Positions 20,593 through 33,543 of a DNA stretch of 64,000 bases are shown in pieces. Source of the stretch: Lineus longissimus (Eukaryota; Nemertea; Pilidiophora; Heteronemertea; Lineidae). The DNA lies in the NCBI RefSeq assembly GCF_910592395.1, contig NC_088321.1, positions 9,612,001-9,676,000 on the forward strand, given 5' to 3'. Position numbers and translations under genes: made by a program. Each line of letters begins with the position of its first letter. Within the stretch, counting starts at the first letter, position 1. Under the pieces are notes generated by a model. It had not been told where the DNA came from and made no database searches. It was given only the letters and a program-made list of their open reading frames with translations.

Positions 20593-22397
20593 TAAGCTAG
20601 ACTAGCTCATTTAAACGGCAGGCGGTATTTGCACCACGCCACCACGCGACCACCACGCCACCACGCGAACAGGCGGAGCGATCATAATGACGATATCAAA
20701 ACAGACCATCAGACCACAGACACTTGAGAGTTGTGGTTACACCTACCAATTATAGATGGCATGTTGGTATACTGCGTTGTTGCCTGACGGGATTTACGAG
20801 TATTTATTACTTGTTAATGGCATTCGCAAAAAGCAGGGCTATTATTAAGCCGCTATACATCCGTGTCCAACCGTTTGTCATGAGAGATCTTATCACACCA
20901 TTAAAAAAACGGGGGGGTTACCAAATGCAAACGATGGGTCCAATCGTCAGTCAGGTACTGACGGATACAGCCCAGCCTTTCATACTCAGCATGATTATAA
21001 CCAAAGTCATTACGCAACATATTGCGTTCAAATGAGTTCCATTACAGAGGGCACCTGTTTTGGTTTGAAACCTTTACTTTCTCATCAAACTGACTTATTT
21101 TGTAGATGTGTCATTAGTCACAGCTACAGATGACAGAATGCAACTTAGGCTTTGGTGTCCATTGAACAAAGGTCTTCAAAGGTCAGGCGGGCGCGTCGAT
21201 TATAATAATAATATACAATGTATAATAATGATCACAATATTGAAGATAAGAAGAAGAATTCCCAAGCTTGTTGGCTTGGGAAGCCTAGTGATTCAACTTC
21301 CCTAAAGAATGCATAAGATTCGAGACATGTCCATTAAAGGGGCACTATAGGCAGCATCTTGGTAGGCAACATAAAGTTACACAAAGTAGCCAGTGAGTCT
21401 CTCACCTCTCACAGTTTGTCCTAACCTAGTCACGCCTTTAACAGGGATACATTCAGTGATGAATCAAATAAGACCTAATGCCCTTACTTTGTTTATAAGT
21501 CAGCTAAAGTTGGCCAATTTGACCCCCTGCTCCTACATAGTCCCTCTTTAATGGGAAACTATAGGCAACAGCTAGGTAGGCAAGATAAAGTTACACAAAG
21601 TCGCCAATAAGGGTCTCTCACACAACAGTATGTTGAAACTATGCACACGTGTTCGAGTGAGTGATAAATCTAACTCCTCCCCCCCCCCCCCCCAACCCAC
21701 CCCACCCAAACGAACGGCCACCCCTTTAAAGGGAGACTATATAACCCACTCGTACTCGTATGGTTTTTGCAGGTCAGTCGTCAGTTGGAGTATAGGTCTA
21801 TTTACTCAACGGTAATTCAGTACGTATTTCCGTAGTTGGCGTACGCCTTTATTCCAATAATCCCAAGAACGGGCATCAGAGAAGCTAGGATAGCAGCCAA
21901 CGCCATCTATAATTGTTCCAAGAAACCATGATCCAATGAATCGACCGCTATTTTGATATCGTCATTATGATCGCTCCGCCTGTTCGCGTGGTGGCGTGGT
22001 GGTCGCGTGGTGCCCGTGGTGGCGTGGTGCAAATACCGCCTGCCCATTTAAACCATGCCAACCGCACGAAACCTGTTGCAAAATGTTCAGCATATAATCC
22101 TCACGTTTCAAGAAAAACCAATGCCAGACCCTTTGTGTGGTGGGTTAGCCCCACCAGACGCACATAATCATTACCCCCCCCCCCCCCACCCTGCGTGAAC
22201 GATGACAACTGAGAAATTTATTGTACACAGAGTAAGTCTCTTTTCTATCTAAACTTTGCACAATTGAATTTGAATGGGAGCCTGGAAAGAGTGAAACGTA
22301 CAAAAGTGCGAAACTTTGCTTCAGAAAACGAAAGCGAGGAAAGCAAAGTGCTGAAACATTTTGCAACAGGTTTCTAAATGAGCTAGTCTAGCCTATT
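20593..22397. mobile_element. TIR element hosting fold-back element B
   Basis: The left edge GCTAGACTAGCTCATTTA and AAACCTGTTGCAAAATGTT (22062-22090) recur inverted at 22340-22397. These form ~45-bp inverted termini of a short element that was then split by element B at 20617. No coding capacity is seen. A poly-C tract lies at 22176. Confidence 0.55.
20617..22044. mobile_element. Fold-back element B with 9-bp target duplication
   Basis: Ends GGCAGGCGGTATTTGCACCACG...AAATACCGCCTGCC are as in element A. CATTTAAAC is duplicated exactly at 20608-20616 and 22045-22053. The right arm (21600-22044) is nearly identical to the right arm of element A. The left arm is shorter and the middle (20750-21600) differs, including two 'ACTATAGGCAxCA...AGGTAGGCAA' repeats at 21347 and 21550. 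It has no transposase. Confidence 0.92.
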
Positions 22398-23280
22398 TTG
22401 GGGGTCCATTTATTTATCCCCTCCTAACCACACCCACCACAACGAGCGCGGAAGACGTTCATATCCTTTGATAGTGACCCCAAGGGAGCCTGGAGACACA
22501 CATAGAGATTGGTTAACTTTTCAGCAAGTTGAACCCCCCCCCCCCCCCCCCATACTCAAGGAGGCATTAGAAACCTCATATCATCAACGATCCGAGTCAA
22601 TGTTATGGCGGAATTCTAAAGGACGTGTAGTATTAGTCACATTAAATAATAAAGTAAACTCGACTGACATGGTGTGAGTTGTCGAAGTCAGAGAAGAATG
22701 GTGAGTTTTCCCTGATCGTGAATGATTTATTGACTGTTGAGAATAAGATAATAAGAAGCTGCGAGATAGATACCACCACAAAGTATGTTGAGTACGCAAA
22801 GGGTAAGGATTTGAAGGCATGTGGCCGTAACAGGACTGACACAATACCAGCTGGAAGTTGACAAGGATCAGAGAACTTGAGAGATAAATGGTGTTGCAGT
22901 TCTACAATCTGCAGATGGGTTACCTCCAGACAGAAGTTAGGAAGGAAGTAAACCTTCAAAATGTACGTTTTCGTGAGAATACAACTAGACTGGCACTGGG
23001 AGTACAGTGGGACTCAATTACCCTACCCCCCCCCCCCCCAGACATATACTAGCAGACATCATTTACTTAACCCTAATGTAATTTGATAGGATGAAAATGA
23101 TTAGACACTCCGTAATGAATGGATCTGCCAAGAAATAGCTCGTGGTTCTGTTTACTGCAGCCTAAATACAGAAAACGACAATGACACGTGGTATTTCAAC
23201 GCATGTGCAATCGATCGTAAACAATGACATTATTTCAATTCAGCACATGCGCAATACATCGACTCGCATCGTTGATGATC
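22398..23280. other. No recognisable gene; poly-C tracts
   Basis: There are C-runs at about 22534-22550 and 23027-23038. The short open frames here look like chance and no mobile-element ends were resolved. Confidence 0.5.
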
Positions 23281-23295
23281 TGCCCCCCCCCCCCT

Positions 23296-24095
23296 GTAGT
23301 ATGGGCCGTGAAAACCGCAAAAAATCTGTACATGTTTTTGTAAGCGGTCGTCGCTCGCGCAAACTTGTCTTGCATGTTTTTGTGAACGAGGACGTCGAAG
23401 AACGCGGTCGTATATCAAAACAGACGTTGGGTGGCGCTCGCGCAAACTTCCCTCACATGTTTTTGTGAAAGAGGACGTCGGAGAACGCGGTCGTATATCA
23501 AAACAGACGTTGGACAATATTTAGAAGTTTGGTGGAGTTTGCAAACCTAGTTTTTGAATAATTATCACCAGAAAACGATCTTAGTATGCGTCCAGCAAAA
23601 GTACTGGACGCCATGTTTGTTTTAGCTGCCGTTCCTTGGGTTTATAGAAAAAGCGGAATCGGGATCTGGCATCAGGTTGGCATACTAAGATCGTTTTCTG
23701 GTGATGATTATTCAAAAACTAGGTTTGCAAACTCCACCAAACTTCTAAAACTTGTTTATTGAAAGAGTTTTAGGAGCTTGAAAACATTTTAAACCATATA
23801 CACCCTATTATTTCGTGTTGGACGCCACTGGTCGCCACTGGACGCTAAATAGGATGACCCGTCTCGAGCGCCACCCAACGTCTGTTTTTTTATACGACCG
23901 CGTTCTGCGACGTCCTCTTTCACAAAAACATGTGAGGGAAGTTTGTGCGAGCGCCACCCAACGTCTGTTTTGATATACGACCGCGTTCTTCGACGTCCTC
24001 TTTCACAAAAACATGCAAGACAAGTTTGCGCGAGCGACGACCGCTTACAAAAACATGTACAGATTTTTTGCGGTTTTCACGGCCCATACTGTAGG
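23296..24095. mobile_element. 800-bp palindromic element
   Basis: AGTATGGGCCGTGAAAACCGC at 23299 is inverted at about 24070-24091. The arms continue inward for ~300 bp with two direct copies of a ~75-bp unit each ('CATGTTTTTGTGAA', 'GAGGACGTCG', 'GCGCTCGCGCAAACTT'). The arms meet near 23600-23690. The right arm has ~130 extra bases near 23750-23880. This is a fold-back element of unknown class. Confidence 0.8.
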
Positions 24096-24556
24096 CCTAC
24101 TCATGGAGGTATTATGGCCTACTCGCCGACGAACTAAATCCGCGCCTCGAGTGTCAAGATCGGTACGGAAAGATATAGAGCATCTTTCTGTACGCTCAGA
24201 ATGAGGTTGCTAAAATACTAAGTTAAAACTAACAAGACGTAAAAACATCCTGAGCAAATTTTTACAAAATACTCGGCGAGCAACAAGGTGTTTGATAGTT
24301 TAATATGCAAGTTTCTCGAATTCGAATCTATTTTTGTCTGTCATGTGACCTCGGCAAATTCCTGGCCAATCTTGACACTAGAGGCGCTGATTTCGTTGCT
24401 TACAAATTTCGGCACTGTGCGAGTTTGCCCAAGCCGCGCTGTAATTGAAAATGTTTTCGTCCATGTCTAGCGTGTCTACGAGTTTGATTTGAAGAGGCAT
24501 TTATCTGCATCATTGGAACAAAAAAGAGGCAGTGAATTCACTCAGACATAAACAAA

Positions 24557-24559
24557 ATG
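24557..24559 (+). other. PPIL3: Candidate ATG-only first exon of PPIL3
   Basis: AACAAAATG|GTAAGC is an initiator codon fused to a good donor. The PPIL3 exon at 40417 starts exactly at the second residue (SVTLHTD) in phase 0, so an exon ending in ATG must precede it. This is the best such site I saw upstream, but it implies a 15.9-kb intron and remains a guess. Confidence 0.25.
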
Positions 24560-24689
24560 GTAAGCATATGACATACAACATTCCGGAAATTTCGCAGAAG
24601 GTGCTGTTCATATTTAACCTGGTTCTGGGCTTTTAAAGGGTAACTAACTCGTGTCAAATTTCACCATATTATGATAATATTATGATACT

Positions 24690-25786
24690 AGCATTATACC
24701 CGTGGCGCAGGCAGGTTCAAATGGGCTATATCTTGATTAGATTGAATTGCAATGAAAATCTAATGCAATATCAAAGGAGCAATATTGAAGAGGCAAATTA
24801 AACCAACCATTTGTCCACAGACTCGGACCTAGCTGTGGCGTGCTGTATGTGTGCATAAAAAGTGTATCAATTGGTCCGATAGAGATGATGAGGCAATGTC
24901 AATATGCCTCGTTGCTCAGTCAGCAATATGCCCCTTTTTATACGGAGAAGAAGGAGAACTCAGATAGGCCGTCACATGTCGGCTTCCAAATGTCTCGGAC
25001 AAGGCACTTAGTCAAAAGGCAAGCTAGAAGTTCAGCATCCTGAGCAGCTCCTTGATAAGGCCATGCCAAGTTCAGAGTGCCTCCTCAGATACATCAAGTA
25101 TTGAAAGCTGTGGTGAGCACATAAACAGACCATGGTCACCTTCATTTGAAAATTCCTTCATAATCAAGGGCTAGCTCTAACTAAAACAGCACCCATAAAC
25201 AATAGACCATCAATTTGACCCCAGCTCCTAACTGCGGGAAAACCCAAGTCCAGCAACCAAAGTATCAAAAATACATTTTTGTTTACATTTGAACTGCACA
25301 CATGCGTTTGTTTACAATTTCATTTCCCGCGAAATCGTGGATTGAAAATAACATTAACCTGGGTTCAGCAGGTCAGCAGGTATACCGGCTGTTCCAATCA
25401 TCCCCCTACAGCCAGCTGTTCAAAAGGTAATGTTATTCACCCCAGAGGGAGTGCAGCAGGTCAGCAGGTATACCGGCTGTTCCAATCATCCCCCTACAGC
25501 CAGCTGTTCAAAAGGTAATGTTATTCACCCCAGAGGGAGTGCAGATAATTGATTAAGCCCCTGCATAATTTAACAGCAATGGCTTGGCTTCTGTAAGTGG
25601 TAAGGAGAATTGACAGTGTCCGATTAAAAATCCCTCATTACTGCTCCGCTGAAGTATATTTTTGAACAAAACCAAGACGTTGCATCAGGGTAAGGTGTCA
25701 CCACAATTCATGCAAAATTTCAAGGCAATCCAACGCCTCTAAGTGTGACTTTATTCGTCCCCCTTCCAGTATTATTATATAGATTA
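24690..25786. repeat. ~1.1-kb repeat, first of a tandem pair
   Basis: It starts TACTAGCATTATACCCGTGG and ends AGTATTATTATATAGAT, where the next copy begins at once. It shares most of its length with 25787-26850. A similar start phrase (ACTAGCATATACCCGTG) is on the minus strand near 59740. It contains an 88-bp tandem duplication (25366-25541). No ORF is conserved between the copies. Confidence 0.75.
25366..25541. repeat. 88-bp tandem duplication
   Basis: Two head-to-tail copies beginning CAGCAGGTCAGCAGG (25366 and 25454) and ending CCCCAGAGGGAGTG, nearly identical. The sister copy at 26530 has one unit. Confidence 0.9.
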
Positions 25787-26850
25787 CTAGCATTGTACCC
25801 GTGGCGCAGGCAGGTTCAAATGGGCTATACCTTGAATAGATTAAATTGCAATAAACATCTAATGTAATATCAAAGGAGCGATATCGAAGAGACAAATTAA
25901 ACCAACCATTTGTCCACAGACTCGGACCTAGCTGTGGCGTGCTGTATGCGTGTATATAAAAGTATATCAGTTGGTCCGATAAGATGATGAGGCAATGCCT
26001 CGTTGCTTAGTCAGCAATATGCGCCTTTTTATACGGAGAAGAAGGAGTACCCAGATAGGCCTTCACATGTCGGCCTCCAAATGGCTCGAACCATCACTAC
26101 TATAACTTTAAAATGCGTGCTCCTCCTATACATGTAGCCAGGTCTCGGGCAAGGCACTTACTCGACAGGCAAGCTAGAAGTTCAGCACCGTGAGCAGCTC
26201 CTTGATAAGGCAATTTCAGGTTCAGCGCGCCTCTTCAGATCAAGTATTGAGAGCTGTGGTGAGCACATAAACATACCATGGTAACCTTCATTATCACGGG
26301 TTAGCTCTGGCTAACACAGCACCCATAAACAATAGACCACCAATTTGACCCCAGCTCCTTACTGCGGGAAAACCCAAGTCCAGCAACCGAAAGTACCAAA
26401 AATACATTTTTGTTAACATTTGAACTGCACACATACGTTTGTTTACAATTTCTTTCCCCGCGAAATCTCGAAGATCAGGTGACCTACAATCGTGGATTGA
26501 AAATAACATTAACCTTGGGTCAGGAGGTCAACACGTGTACAGGCTGTTCCAATCACCCCCCTACAGCCAGCCGTTCAACAGTTGGTGTTAGTCACCCCAC
26601 AGGGAGTGCAGGTGATTCATTAATCCCCTGCATAACTAAACAGCAATGGCTTGGCTTCCGTGAGTGGTAAGGAGAATTGACCGTGTCCGATTAAAAAATC
26701 CTCATTACTGCTCCGCTGAAGTAAATTTCCGAAAATAAACATGACGTTGCATCAGGATAACATATCACCCGCAAACGTGCAAAATTTCGAGACGAAACAC
26801 GACCCCCAAATGGCACTTTAGCGAGCCGCCTTATAGTATTATGATATAGA
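25787..26850. repeat. ~1.1-kb repeat, second of a tandem pair
   Basis: It starts TACTAGCATTGTACCCGTGG and ends AGTATTATGATATAGAT. It is a diverged direct repeat of the preceding element and differs by indels. Confidence 0.75.
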
Positions 26851-27592
26851 TGTTTTAGCTGTTTTTGACAAATGACTACGTCACTTTCTCATAAATCGGT
26901 AAGGTTTTCGAATCGAAATGCACATTTTCTAGAAATTGATGGTTTAATCCCGCCCAGACGGCTCGCTTCGATGCCGTTTTCGTTGATGATGTCACAACAT
27001 CATGAACATTTTCGCGGTCACGATGGTTTACATTCAGCGATTTTATATTAAATCTAATCAAAAATGGAAAATTTGAGTTTTACATTTGTGATCAACAATT
27101 AAAAACGGACGTATTTCCGCAAAGTTGTAAATCACATCATAGTATCACTTTAAAGCTGGAAACTGTACTGTCTCCATTTAAGGTGCCTGCGCCATGTTTG
27201 AAAAAAAGGAAGCCATGCCACCTTGCGACTACCTTTGTAAATAGCAATTACCATCCGCCATGTTTTAACCCTTTACTGCTTTAGCTCCTGGGGGGTCCAC
27301 AAATTTTTTTCCAGCATCTCCCTGAAGATTTCCAGGTAGCCTATTCCTATAGTGTATAGGCCTACACCTTTCCAAAAATGGTGCGCTGAGTGTCCGAAAT
27401 AGTGATGTCATAAGGGGAAACTAGGCCTTATGGTGGAGGGACAAAGGAGATAGTCATTGTTGACCAACACACTTGAATGCCTTTAATGACGGACAAGGGG
27501 GAAAGAGTTAGTTCCAATGCAAGCCACCAATTTCGGGAAGCATTTATAGACTGTCTTTGGGCAAAAGAGATCTATCGGAAATGAAGTACTAC
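26851..27592. other. No recognisable gene
   Basis: 27440-27540 resembles 29640-29740 ('TGACCAACACACTTGAATGCCTTT'), a dispersed repeat. Nothing coding is seen. Confidence 0.5.
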
Positions 27593-28670
27593 AAGTGAAG
27601 GGAGCTCTTAAGCGAGCTATATGGTTAGAGTGTGTGTATACCGTCAATGAAAAAAAGTTGACCCGGAACCAGAAAACCACCTCGCCCAGGTGAAATTTTT
27701 GCACGCGAGGATTCGTATACGCCTATGCACAGCAATTTACCTGGGGAGAGATTTTCCTTTTTCAAAAACAATGCAGGGGGACCGATGATTTTTACGCAGA
27801 GTAGCCGCTTAAGGTTGGAGATTTCGTCAAAACAGGGGCGAATCAAAGTGTGACGAATACCCTGGAGCGAATCGAAATGCATAACAACAATCTGCATCGC
27901 TGCCAGAGATTATTTTTCTCTTTCCGCGAAGAAGTCGTGCTTTGAACTGGCAAAAGTACGCAAAAGATTTCGAGTGTGCTACCATCATGATCGTTCAGGG
28001 GCTGCCCGTTTCGACAACGATTTCGTCAATGTCATGGCGTGTGAGAGGATGTCGACGGTCTGGTCCCATTTATAATGCAATAATCTTGAAAGTGCATTGG
28101 TCTCAATATTTACTTCCCCGTTTCCATGACAAAATCCTACCGTGAAACCACAACACAACAGAAGCCATTTCAATTTTCTGTAGAAAGCGCATGCGCACTA
28201 ACTCAAACGCATGCGCTACCCTCAAACTATTCAGGACAGGGGGTTGGCTAAGGTCTTTTTGAATTCAAATCCTACACTTGGGTCTTGGGATCATTGTGCT
28301 TATCTCCGGGCAAAATACCTATCCTTCTCCTGTTTGTTGTGTTTAGTTTCCTTCCCACATTCTCCCCACCTATTTTCTATACTGCGTCAGCGTCTATTGG
28401 GTCAACTGCCATGATGACGTCATCCTAACTATATAATTACTATATCCCCCTTCCCCCTCTCCCCACCACCAACTACTCGCCATCATTGACATTGTGTGCT
28501 AGCCAACTGCTTCTTCGGTCAACTGCCATGATGGCATCATCCTATATACCCCCCCCCCCCCCACCACCACCACCACCACCACCACCAGAGTCTTCTCGCT
28601 CACCAGCCCTATTAACGAAGAGCTCCCTATCAAGGCCTGAGCCTTCCCCATATTATTTATTTCGAAGCTA
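27593..28670. repeat. Repeat element, copy 2 of an inverted pair
   Basis: Reverse-complement partner of 1640-2990, from AGGGAGCTCTTAAGCGAGC (27600) to ...GGCCTGAGCCTTCCCC (28650). It includes a poly-C tract followed by (CCA)n at 28551-28590, matching the poly-G tract of copy 1. Confidence 0.65.
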
Positions 28671-29240
28671 ACTATCATACCTACAATATGATATCATTAA
28701 TTTTTCATTTTAACCCACTGGTATCGAAAGCATTAACACTCTCAGCAATTTAGTGAAAATAGACAGAAAGGCCCTGTAGTAAACAATAGAATCATAAAAA
28801 GTTCCTACCTAATCAAAAAAATCTTTAAAGAAACCCTAATGTACGATAATCCAACCCAATACTTTCGACCGAAAAACACAACCCGGCTGTCTCCTGTACA
28901 TGAATACACGAATGGGGTCAGGAGGCTGACTCGCCAACTCGCCCTTTATTTAGTGTTACTCGGTAAAATGTACAGCAACCCACCTAGGAACGAGGAAGAT
29001 TACACTCTGTCTAAGCGTCGCCCCTGTGGTGTTACTTTACTTCTCGGCCCCTTGGATATCTTAGGGTGGGAGTTTTAAACACGGGCGGCTACGGGCGGTA
29101 CGGGAGCTAAAGGGTTAAAGGGGTACGCCGGTGGTAATTACTTGTGTGTGGTCCAGTTAAATAGAAATCCACCAATACATATTGCCGTAGTGCAGTTGTT
29201 TAAACTTGGTATTCATAGTATTGGTATATCTGTCTACACA
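28671..29240. other. No recognisable gene
   Basis: Unique-looking A/T-rich sequence without resolved features. Confidence 0.5.
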
Positions 29241-30310
29241 ATGACAATGTTGAAATTTATATTTAGTATGTATTTCCACAATTGGACATCTTTCTCCCTA
29301 CATGATTGATATAACCTCTGACACCGAATTTCGATCCAATCTGATTCTCGACTAAGCCACCATGGGGCCAAAACAAAAAATGGTAAAAAGTGCAATATCG
29401 CGCTTAACAGTGACTTATTTTCAATGATATTTTTATAGTAGGTACTCAGAGAGCAAGGGCACATCACATTTCCTGTGGGTTTTTGATTTGACCTTATTTT
29501 CAAGGTCACGGAGGTCAAATGGTGTGAATTGGCCGTTTGAGTGTACTGTAACTATACACCTTTCCAGAAATGGGGCGCTGAGTGTCCGAATAGTGATGTC
29601 ATAAGGGGAAACTAGATCTTATGGTGGAGGGACAAAGGAGATAGTCATGGTTGACCAACACACTTGAATGCCTTTGATGACAGACAAGGGGGAAAAAGTG
29701 AGTTCCAATGCAAGCCACGAATTTCGGGAAGCATGTATAAGGCACATTTCTTAACCGCTAAAGCTATGAGTATGAACTTGAAATTTGGTACGCCTGATTC
29801 CCTATGTCATGTTACCTCTGACACCAAATATCGGTCTTGACTTGGCCACCAGGGGTCAGAACTGGAAACCTAAAGAGTGTGATATGACTCCTTTTCGATA
29901 ACAGTTTTATGGTAGGTTTATAGAACTCCTAGCAAGGATACATCTCATATCATATTGGTTTTTGATTTGACCTATTTTTCATGGTAACAGAGGTCAAATG
30001 GCATAAATTGGTCGTTTGAGTGTAACTATGCCTCGTTTTTTAACCGCTATTGGCGCTAGCTATTAACTTGAAATTTGGTACACATGATTCCCTACTGTCA
30101 TGTAAATAGCCTAAGATATTGATCTGATCTGATTCTCGACTTGGCAACCAGGAGGCCAAAACTAAAACAGTTATAAAGTGCAAAATCTCGCTTATTAGTA
30201 ACTTGTTTTTGATGATATTTTTATGGTAGGTACTCCAAGCAACGATACATCATATGTCAAACCGACTTTGGTTTGACCTATATACTAGTATAAATGTAGA
30301 ATGTTTCAAG
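29241..30310. repeat. ~300-bp tandem array, diverged
   Basis: Units are recognised by 'TTTTTGATTTGACC', 'AAGGTCACGGAGGTCA' (29503) and 'TTAACCGCTAAAGC' (29754), as in the better-kept arrays at 33.8-35.3 and 38.7-39.9 kb. The order is partly scrambled and a second repeat is inserted at 29560-29740. Confidence 0.7.
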
Positions 30311-30324
30311 TCCAAAGAAGCGAG

Positions 30325-30700
30325 TCAACCAAATTTAATATACGAATGCGGGCTGTGTTGTCCGTGGCCTTGATGCAACTCAGGAACGCTCCCGATACTC
30401 CAAGTTACTGTAGTTTGTATAGGAGGCATACTCTATCCACTAAATCGAACGCCTTAGAGAAGTCTATGAAACCTACGTAGATAGATTGTTTTGCTATCTT
30501 TCTATTTTGGATAACTGAACTTAAATGTGTAAATATGGTCTACACAACTCCTACTCGGACGAAAGCCATTTTGTTCCTCACACAAAAGATTATTTTCGTC
30601 AACAAATCGCGTTAGCCTATTATGCAATACCAAGCTGAACAACTTGCGCACTGTTGAGTTCAGGCTTATGACCTGATAACTTAGAGGTTCCAAACGGTCC
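30325..30700 (-). pseudogene. LINE reverse transcriptase fragment
   Basis: The minus strand encodes YQVISLNSTVRKLFSLVLHNRL, EEQNGFRPSRSCVDHI and, after a frameshift, YVGFIDFSKAFDLVDR. These are RT blocks 1-3 of a non-LTR retrotransposon (the D of FIDFSKAFD is the first catalytic Asp). It is truncated at both ends. Confidence 0.85.
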
Positions 30701-30710
30701 TTTCCTTTTT

Positions 30711-31440
30711 AGCTCACCTGTCAGGTGAGCTAATACGATACCGCGGCGTCCGTCGTCGTCGTCCGTCGTTAACTTTTGACAAAATCGTGGCACGTTTCTT
30801 AACCGCTTGACCCAGAAAGTTCATACTTGGTGTGTGGGTACCCCTAGGCAAGACCTTCCTTCAGAATGAAAATCAGCGCAATTTGACTGCTGGTCTGCCA
30901 TATAGGGGGTGCTCTTTGAAAACCTATTTTTGTCATTTTGAAGCTTATGGTTGAAGCTAGAGCGATGAAAATTTTATGGTGGGTGTATCTAATAAAGGTA
31001 CATCACATATCACACGGGTTTTTGATTTGATCTTCATTTCAAGGTCACAGAGGTCGAACTCTAAAATTTCTTTAATCATGGCACGTTTTTTTGTTATTGG
31101 TGATAGACTCTCTAAATTTGATATGTAGACACCTATTGGGCATCTCTACATGTTGACACAGATTTAGGTCAGTGTGACCTACTATTCAGGTATAAGTAGG
31201 TCAAGGTTAAAAAAGCCCATTTTCTTTATTCCAGCAGATTGAAGTTTGAAATGAAGTTTTAGAGGTCGGCCTGATATAGAGGTTTCGATATTAAATAGAT
31301 TAATTTCGTTTCATATCACTAGGTGGCGTTATTGTGCAAAAATGTCAGTTGGCACATTGCCAGCAGTTTTGAATTTCGCGGTTTGAGGCAATCCGTCGGG
31401 GTATCCCAGATGCGCAGTGTTGTACTGCGCCACGAGATCT
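30711..31440. repeat. Hairpin-ended repeat
   Basis: It starts with the hairpin AGCTCACCTG/CAGGTGAGCT (30711-30731) and a (CGTCGTC) run, then one ~300-bp unit with 'AAGGTCACAGAGGTCG' (about 31041). ACTAGGTGGCGTTA (31319) is CTCF-like. Confidence 0.65.
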
Positions 31441-32298
31441 GCATACTACAAGTATGGAAGACAGCCATTTTATGAATTTGAAGCGAGACGAAGAAGAAAT
31501 TAAATCACCTTGAATCAATGCTGAAACTTAATCATCCGCTCTTCGGATGAGGTCGTATGTGTTGATTACATTCTTGTGATTGGTTTGAGATTATTAGTTT
31601 GTCCTCATTGCCGGTTGTTTTAGAAAATTTTGACTGTGATTGGAAGGTAAAATGAGAAACTTGTCACACTGTTCTTCGGCTTGGATTGGAATGGGGATAG
31701 TCAATGCAGAGCCAGTTGGTACAAGCTGCCTTGCGAATCCGAAATGGGGTGGCGTAATAATACTGTGAAAGAACAATAAAATGATGAATTGTAGCAGTGT
31801 GTGTCAGAAATTATGTGATTTCCATTGCATTTGACGATCCCAAAGTTTGAGAGTATGGCAAAATGGCTGCTGCCGTCATTGGAGATTAGCGTCAAGCCGG
31901 AACCTTTCGATACAATGTTGGCTTTTAAACACAAGTTAATGGTTTATAATCACCCAGACGCTACTCATTAGGTAAACCTCTACTAAAAACACTTGCTTTA
32001 ATTTTTGTAAACATGTCACGAGTGCTTAAAAAGAACCATTTTTGTGATCGTTTTTCGTCGCTGCAGAAATGTACACAGTCAGAGTCAGTCAGTGTGTCAA
32101 CACAACAACGGTGTTAGTATACACATGAATCCATGATACACGGAGACACGAATGTAAACATTTGCCTGTTGGGTCGGAAGGAGTTCACCATTACGTTACC
32201 GATCACTGCCCCTAGAAAGGTCATCTGAGCTGGTTGACTAAAGTAGATGATGATAATGATGAAAGTGTAGCACAGCTGTCATCAGTGCTTTTATAGTT
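31441..32298. other. No recognisable gene
   Basis: No exon, RNA gene or repeat end that I can support. Confidence 0.5.
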
Positions 32299-32846
32299 AG
32301 GCCTATAGTCGGATTCATAAGTAAATGTCACTGACTGCCCTTTTGGGTCGCTGTGCAAAAACTATTGGGCCGATTTCTTCAAAGTTTGGTTTTTCTTGAA
32401 TCTAATTTCGGGACCCAACACAATTTCCAGGTTAGAGATTTGCAAATTATAAAGAAAAAAATTGTCAACTTTGGAGCCCTTTGGCCATTTTGCCCTTGGG
32501 GGAATCTGGGAGGCCCGATTTTTTTTGATGGATAGTTCTAAATGAAACTTGGCAGCTTTAAAGAAACACACGAAAAAAAATTAACCTGAACATTTCAGCA
32601 AAATGCATCCAGAAATAAGCAGTACAGAGGAGAAAATGTCAAAATCAATACACTACGTCAATGTACACCAATACATACAAAAAAAATTATTTCGTAACCA
32701 TGGTTACTGAAATATGAAAATCCTCTTGGGTCCTGAAATTAGATTCAAGAAAAACCAAACTTTGAAGAAATCGGCCCAGTAGTTTTTGCGCAGCGGCCCA
32801 AAAGGGCAGTGACATTTACTTATGAATCCGCTCTATAGGGCTGTCT
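32299..32846. mobile_element. ~550-bp MITE with ~110-bp inverted termini
   Basis: CGGATTCATAAGTAAATGTC at 32310 returns inverted at about 32835. The arms (to ~32420 and from ~32730) include 'GATTTCTTCAAAGTTTGGTT' and are highly similar. CTATAG lies at both outer edges and may be the target duplication or part of the terminus. No coding capacity. Confidence 0.85.
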
Positions 32847-33540
32847 TGTTTTTGTCTCAAAAATGAATACAAACTGCTACCTAGTTACTCAGTACATCAT
32901 ATTCTATACCGTGTACTGTGCATTCCTTGCTTCAATTGTTCTTGTATCATATTTTTCAACATTTCTCTCTAATCGCAAGCCGAGGATAAATACTCCTTTC
33001 AAGATAGCGTAATCACACGCAATTCCACAGGTACATCCCATTCATTTGAAATTTCGGCCAATGACAGCAGGTTTTACAAAATGTAAATGCGCTGTTTATT
33101 TTCAATAGTCACTGAATAGCTAAGACACATGTAAACCTATCTTAATTGGTCAGAAAACATCTCTCAGCTTCTCCCACAAATAACGATTCACTTATTCCAA
33201 CGTCAGTAACATGTGCACGCGGAAAACAATACGACTAACTCCACTTTTTCAAGACAAACCACACCATCCCACAACTATTGCATGATTAACCCCTAACAAT
33301 GACAAGTTCTTCCTCATACTCTCCCTTTCATATCGACAGGTGAGCACAATGGCCCTGGCCATTTCATTTGTTGATATGGTGAATTACAGTACACTTAGTT
33401 TCCAAATTTGAGGTACTTATCAATGCGAGAAGATACTGTTAAATAACGTGTTTAGACACTTCAATATCTCGTTTGGTAACTTGTCGATTCGGGTTGCCTT
33501 TCTATTCTTCAGTTTGCTTATTGCTTTCCAAACTTCTGTT
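32847..33540. other. No recognisable gene
   Basis: No feature I can support. Confidence 0.5.
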
Positions 33541-33543
33541 TTT

